Origin: Myxococcales bacterium
GTDB lineage: Bacteria > Myxococcota_A > UBA9160 > SMWR01
Direction: 5' to 3'
NCBI GenBank assembly: GCA_022571825.1
Contig: JACZXC010000185.1
Coordinates: 1 to 6,303, forward strand
Length of the DNA stretch: 6,303 bases
Positions 5,537 through 6,303 of the stretch are shown one piece after another. The notes under the pieces are model-generated. The model had not been told where the DNA came from. It saw nothing but the letters and a program-made list of their open reading frames with translations, and did no database searches. Position numbers and translations under genes: made by a program. Numbering within the stretch: the first letter of the stretch is position 1; every line of letters begins with the position of its first letter.

Positions 5537-6289
5537 GTGCAAAGCGAGAATCCGACGGTGGTCGTCTTCGACGGTGCAGCGGAGTTTCGAGAAGCGCTCC
5601 GGGCCGGACTGGGCGCGCTCGGAATCGACGTTCATGTCGCGGGGTCCTGGAAGGAAGCCCAGGAGCTCCTCGAATTGGGCGGCGTGACCCCCGCCCTGGC
5701 GATCGTGGACGCGGACCTTCCCGGACGGCCACCGGAGCTGGGGCCGGAGGCGTTGGTTCAGTGCGCCGATGAGGGCTGCTCGACGCTCATCTCCTGCGAA
5801 TCCGGCGCGGTGCGCGAAGAGATCGCGGCCCGGAGCCGTCGAGACGGCGTGGTCGGGTACCTGGATCGATCGGCCGAGCTGGAAGAAACCCTCTTCCGGG
5901 TGCAGGCGCACCTCGCGGGGCGCTTGACCACCAGCTATGTGTCGGCGCTCCGGACACGGACTCTGGCGCCGGTTCAACTGACCCCGCTCGACGGGGACGA
6001 CCGACGCCCGCAGGTTGGCCTGGTGCGAAACCTGTCCCGCACCGGAATCCTTCTGAGCGTGGTCAAGCCGCCGGCCGTGGGCACCAGGCTCAGCCTCTCG
6101 TTTCGATTGCCGGCGCGGATGTCCCCGATCGAGTGCACGGGGTGGGTCATCTGGGCCGAGAGTGATGGGCCCGGCGACAGCGGCTCGGGCGTGGGGATCG
6201 AGTTCGACGAATTGGCCGCCGACGATGCCGAGGCGGTCTCCGGCTTCGTCCTGGAAAAGTTGAGAAGCTCCACGGGCCCGATTCGCTAG
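5537..6289 (+). CDS. Receiver-like domain fused to a PilZ domain
   Basis: This encodes 250 residues from GTG at 5537 (254 if the ATG at 5525 is used). Residues about 6-125 form a receiver-like domain. TVVVFDG carries Asp12, with the next acidic position replaced by Gly13. LAIVDADLPG carries Asp58 at the phosphoacceptor position. TLISCES is strand 4, and GYLDRS has Arg111 where the conserved Lys is expected. Residues about 134-245 form a PilZ domain, the usual c-di-GMP-binding module: VRNLSRTGILL holds the N-x-S-x-x-G motif (Asn165, Ser167, Gly170) and GVGIEFDEL is the closing strand. The upstream R-x-x-x-R motif appears incomplete, with Arg139 present but Leu143 in the second position, so c-di-GMP binding is uncertain. 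No membrane span, DNA-binding or catalytic domain is present; it is probably a cytosolic adaptor acting through protein contacts. It is divergent from the DUF4388 gene, which also carries a degenerate receiver. Confidence 0.87.
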   Translation: MQSENPTVVVFDGAAEFREALRAGLGALGIDVHVAGSWKEAQELLELGGVTPALAIVDADLPGRPPELGPEALVQCADEGCSTLISCESGAVREEIAARSRRDGVVGYLDRSAELEETLFRVQAHLAGRLTTSYVSALRTRTLAPVQLTPLDGDDRRPQVGLVRNLSRTGILLSVVKPPAVGTRLSLSFRLPARMSPIECTGWVIWAESDGPGDSGSGVGIEFDELAADDAEAVSGFVLEKLRSSTGPIR

Positions 6290-6303
6290 CGGTTGAGGGC
6301 GGA

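Overview
The window is G+C-rich bacterial chromosome (about two thirds G+C by eye) with six genes, five complete and one cut by the left edge. Nothing points to a phage, plasmid, transposon, CRISPR array or RNA gene. The N-terminal DUF4388 (PATAN-type) domain, the receiver-PilZ architecture and the strong G/C third-position bias suggest a deltaproteobacterial-type organism (Myxococcota, Binatota or a relative). That placement is inferred from gene content only.

Layout, left to right. Positions 1-471 (minus) hold the N-terminal 157 codons of RmuC, a membrane-anchored coiled-coil nuclease-family protein. A 310-base divergent spacer follows, with a convincing -35 element and ribosome binding site for an aldo/keto reductase at 782-1819 (plus). 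This gene converges on a GT4-type glycosyltransferase at 1816-3051 (minus), and the two share one CTAG tetranucleotide as both stop codons. A 112-base spacer separates that glycosyltransferase from a second, divergent GT4-type glycosyltransferase at 3164-4288 (plus), which has no visible Shine-Dalgarno and may be leaderless. Thirty-four bases on, a minus-strand gene (4323-5330) encodes a DUF4388 domain joined to a degenerate receiver. Divergent from it across 206 bases, 5537-6289 (plus) encodes a receiver-like domain joined to a PilZ domain.

How the genes may work together. The two glycosyltransferases probably act on a surface glycan (polysaccharide, lipopolysaccharide or glycolipid), but sugar and acceptor cannot be read from sequence. 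The two signalling proteins form a divergent pair. Both carry receiver folds that have lost residues needed for normal phosphotransfer signalling, and the PilZ domain lacks the second Arg of its c-di-GMP-binding motif. Phosphorylation-independent regulators of motility, polarity or exopolysaccharide, perhaps acting on the adjacent glycosyltransferases, are possible, but this is inference. The aldo/keto reductase and RmuC look like independent metabolic and housekeeping genes.

No clearly new multi-gene system is evident. The most notable items are the paired degenerate-receiver proteins, the use of TAG as stop in all five complete genes, and the shared-stop convergent overlap.
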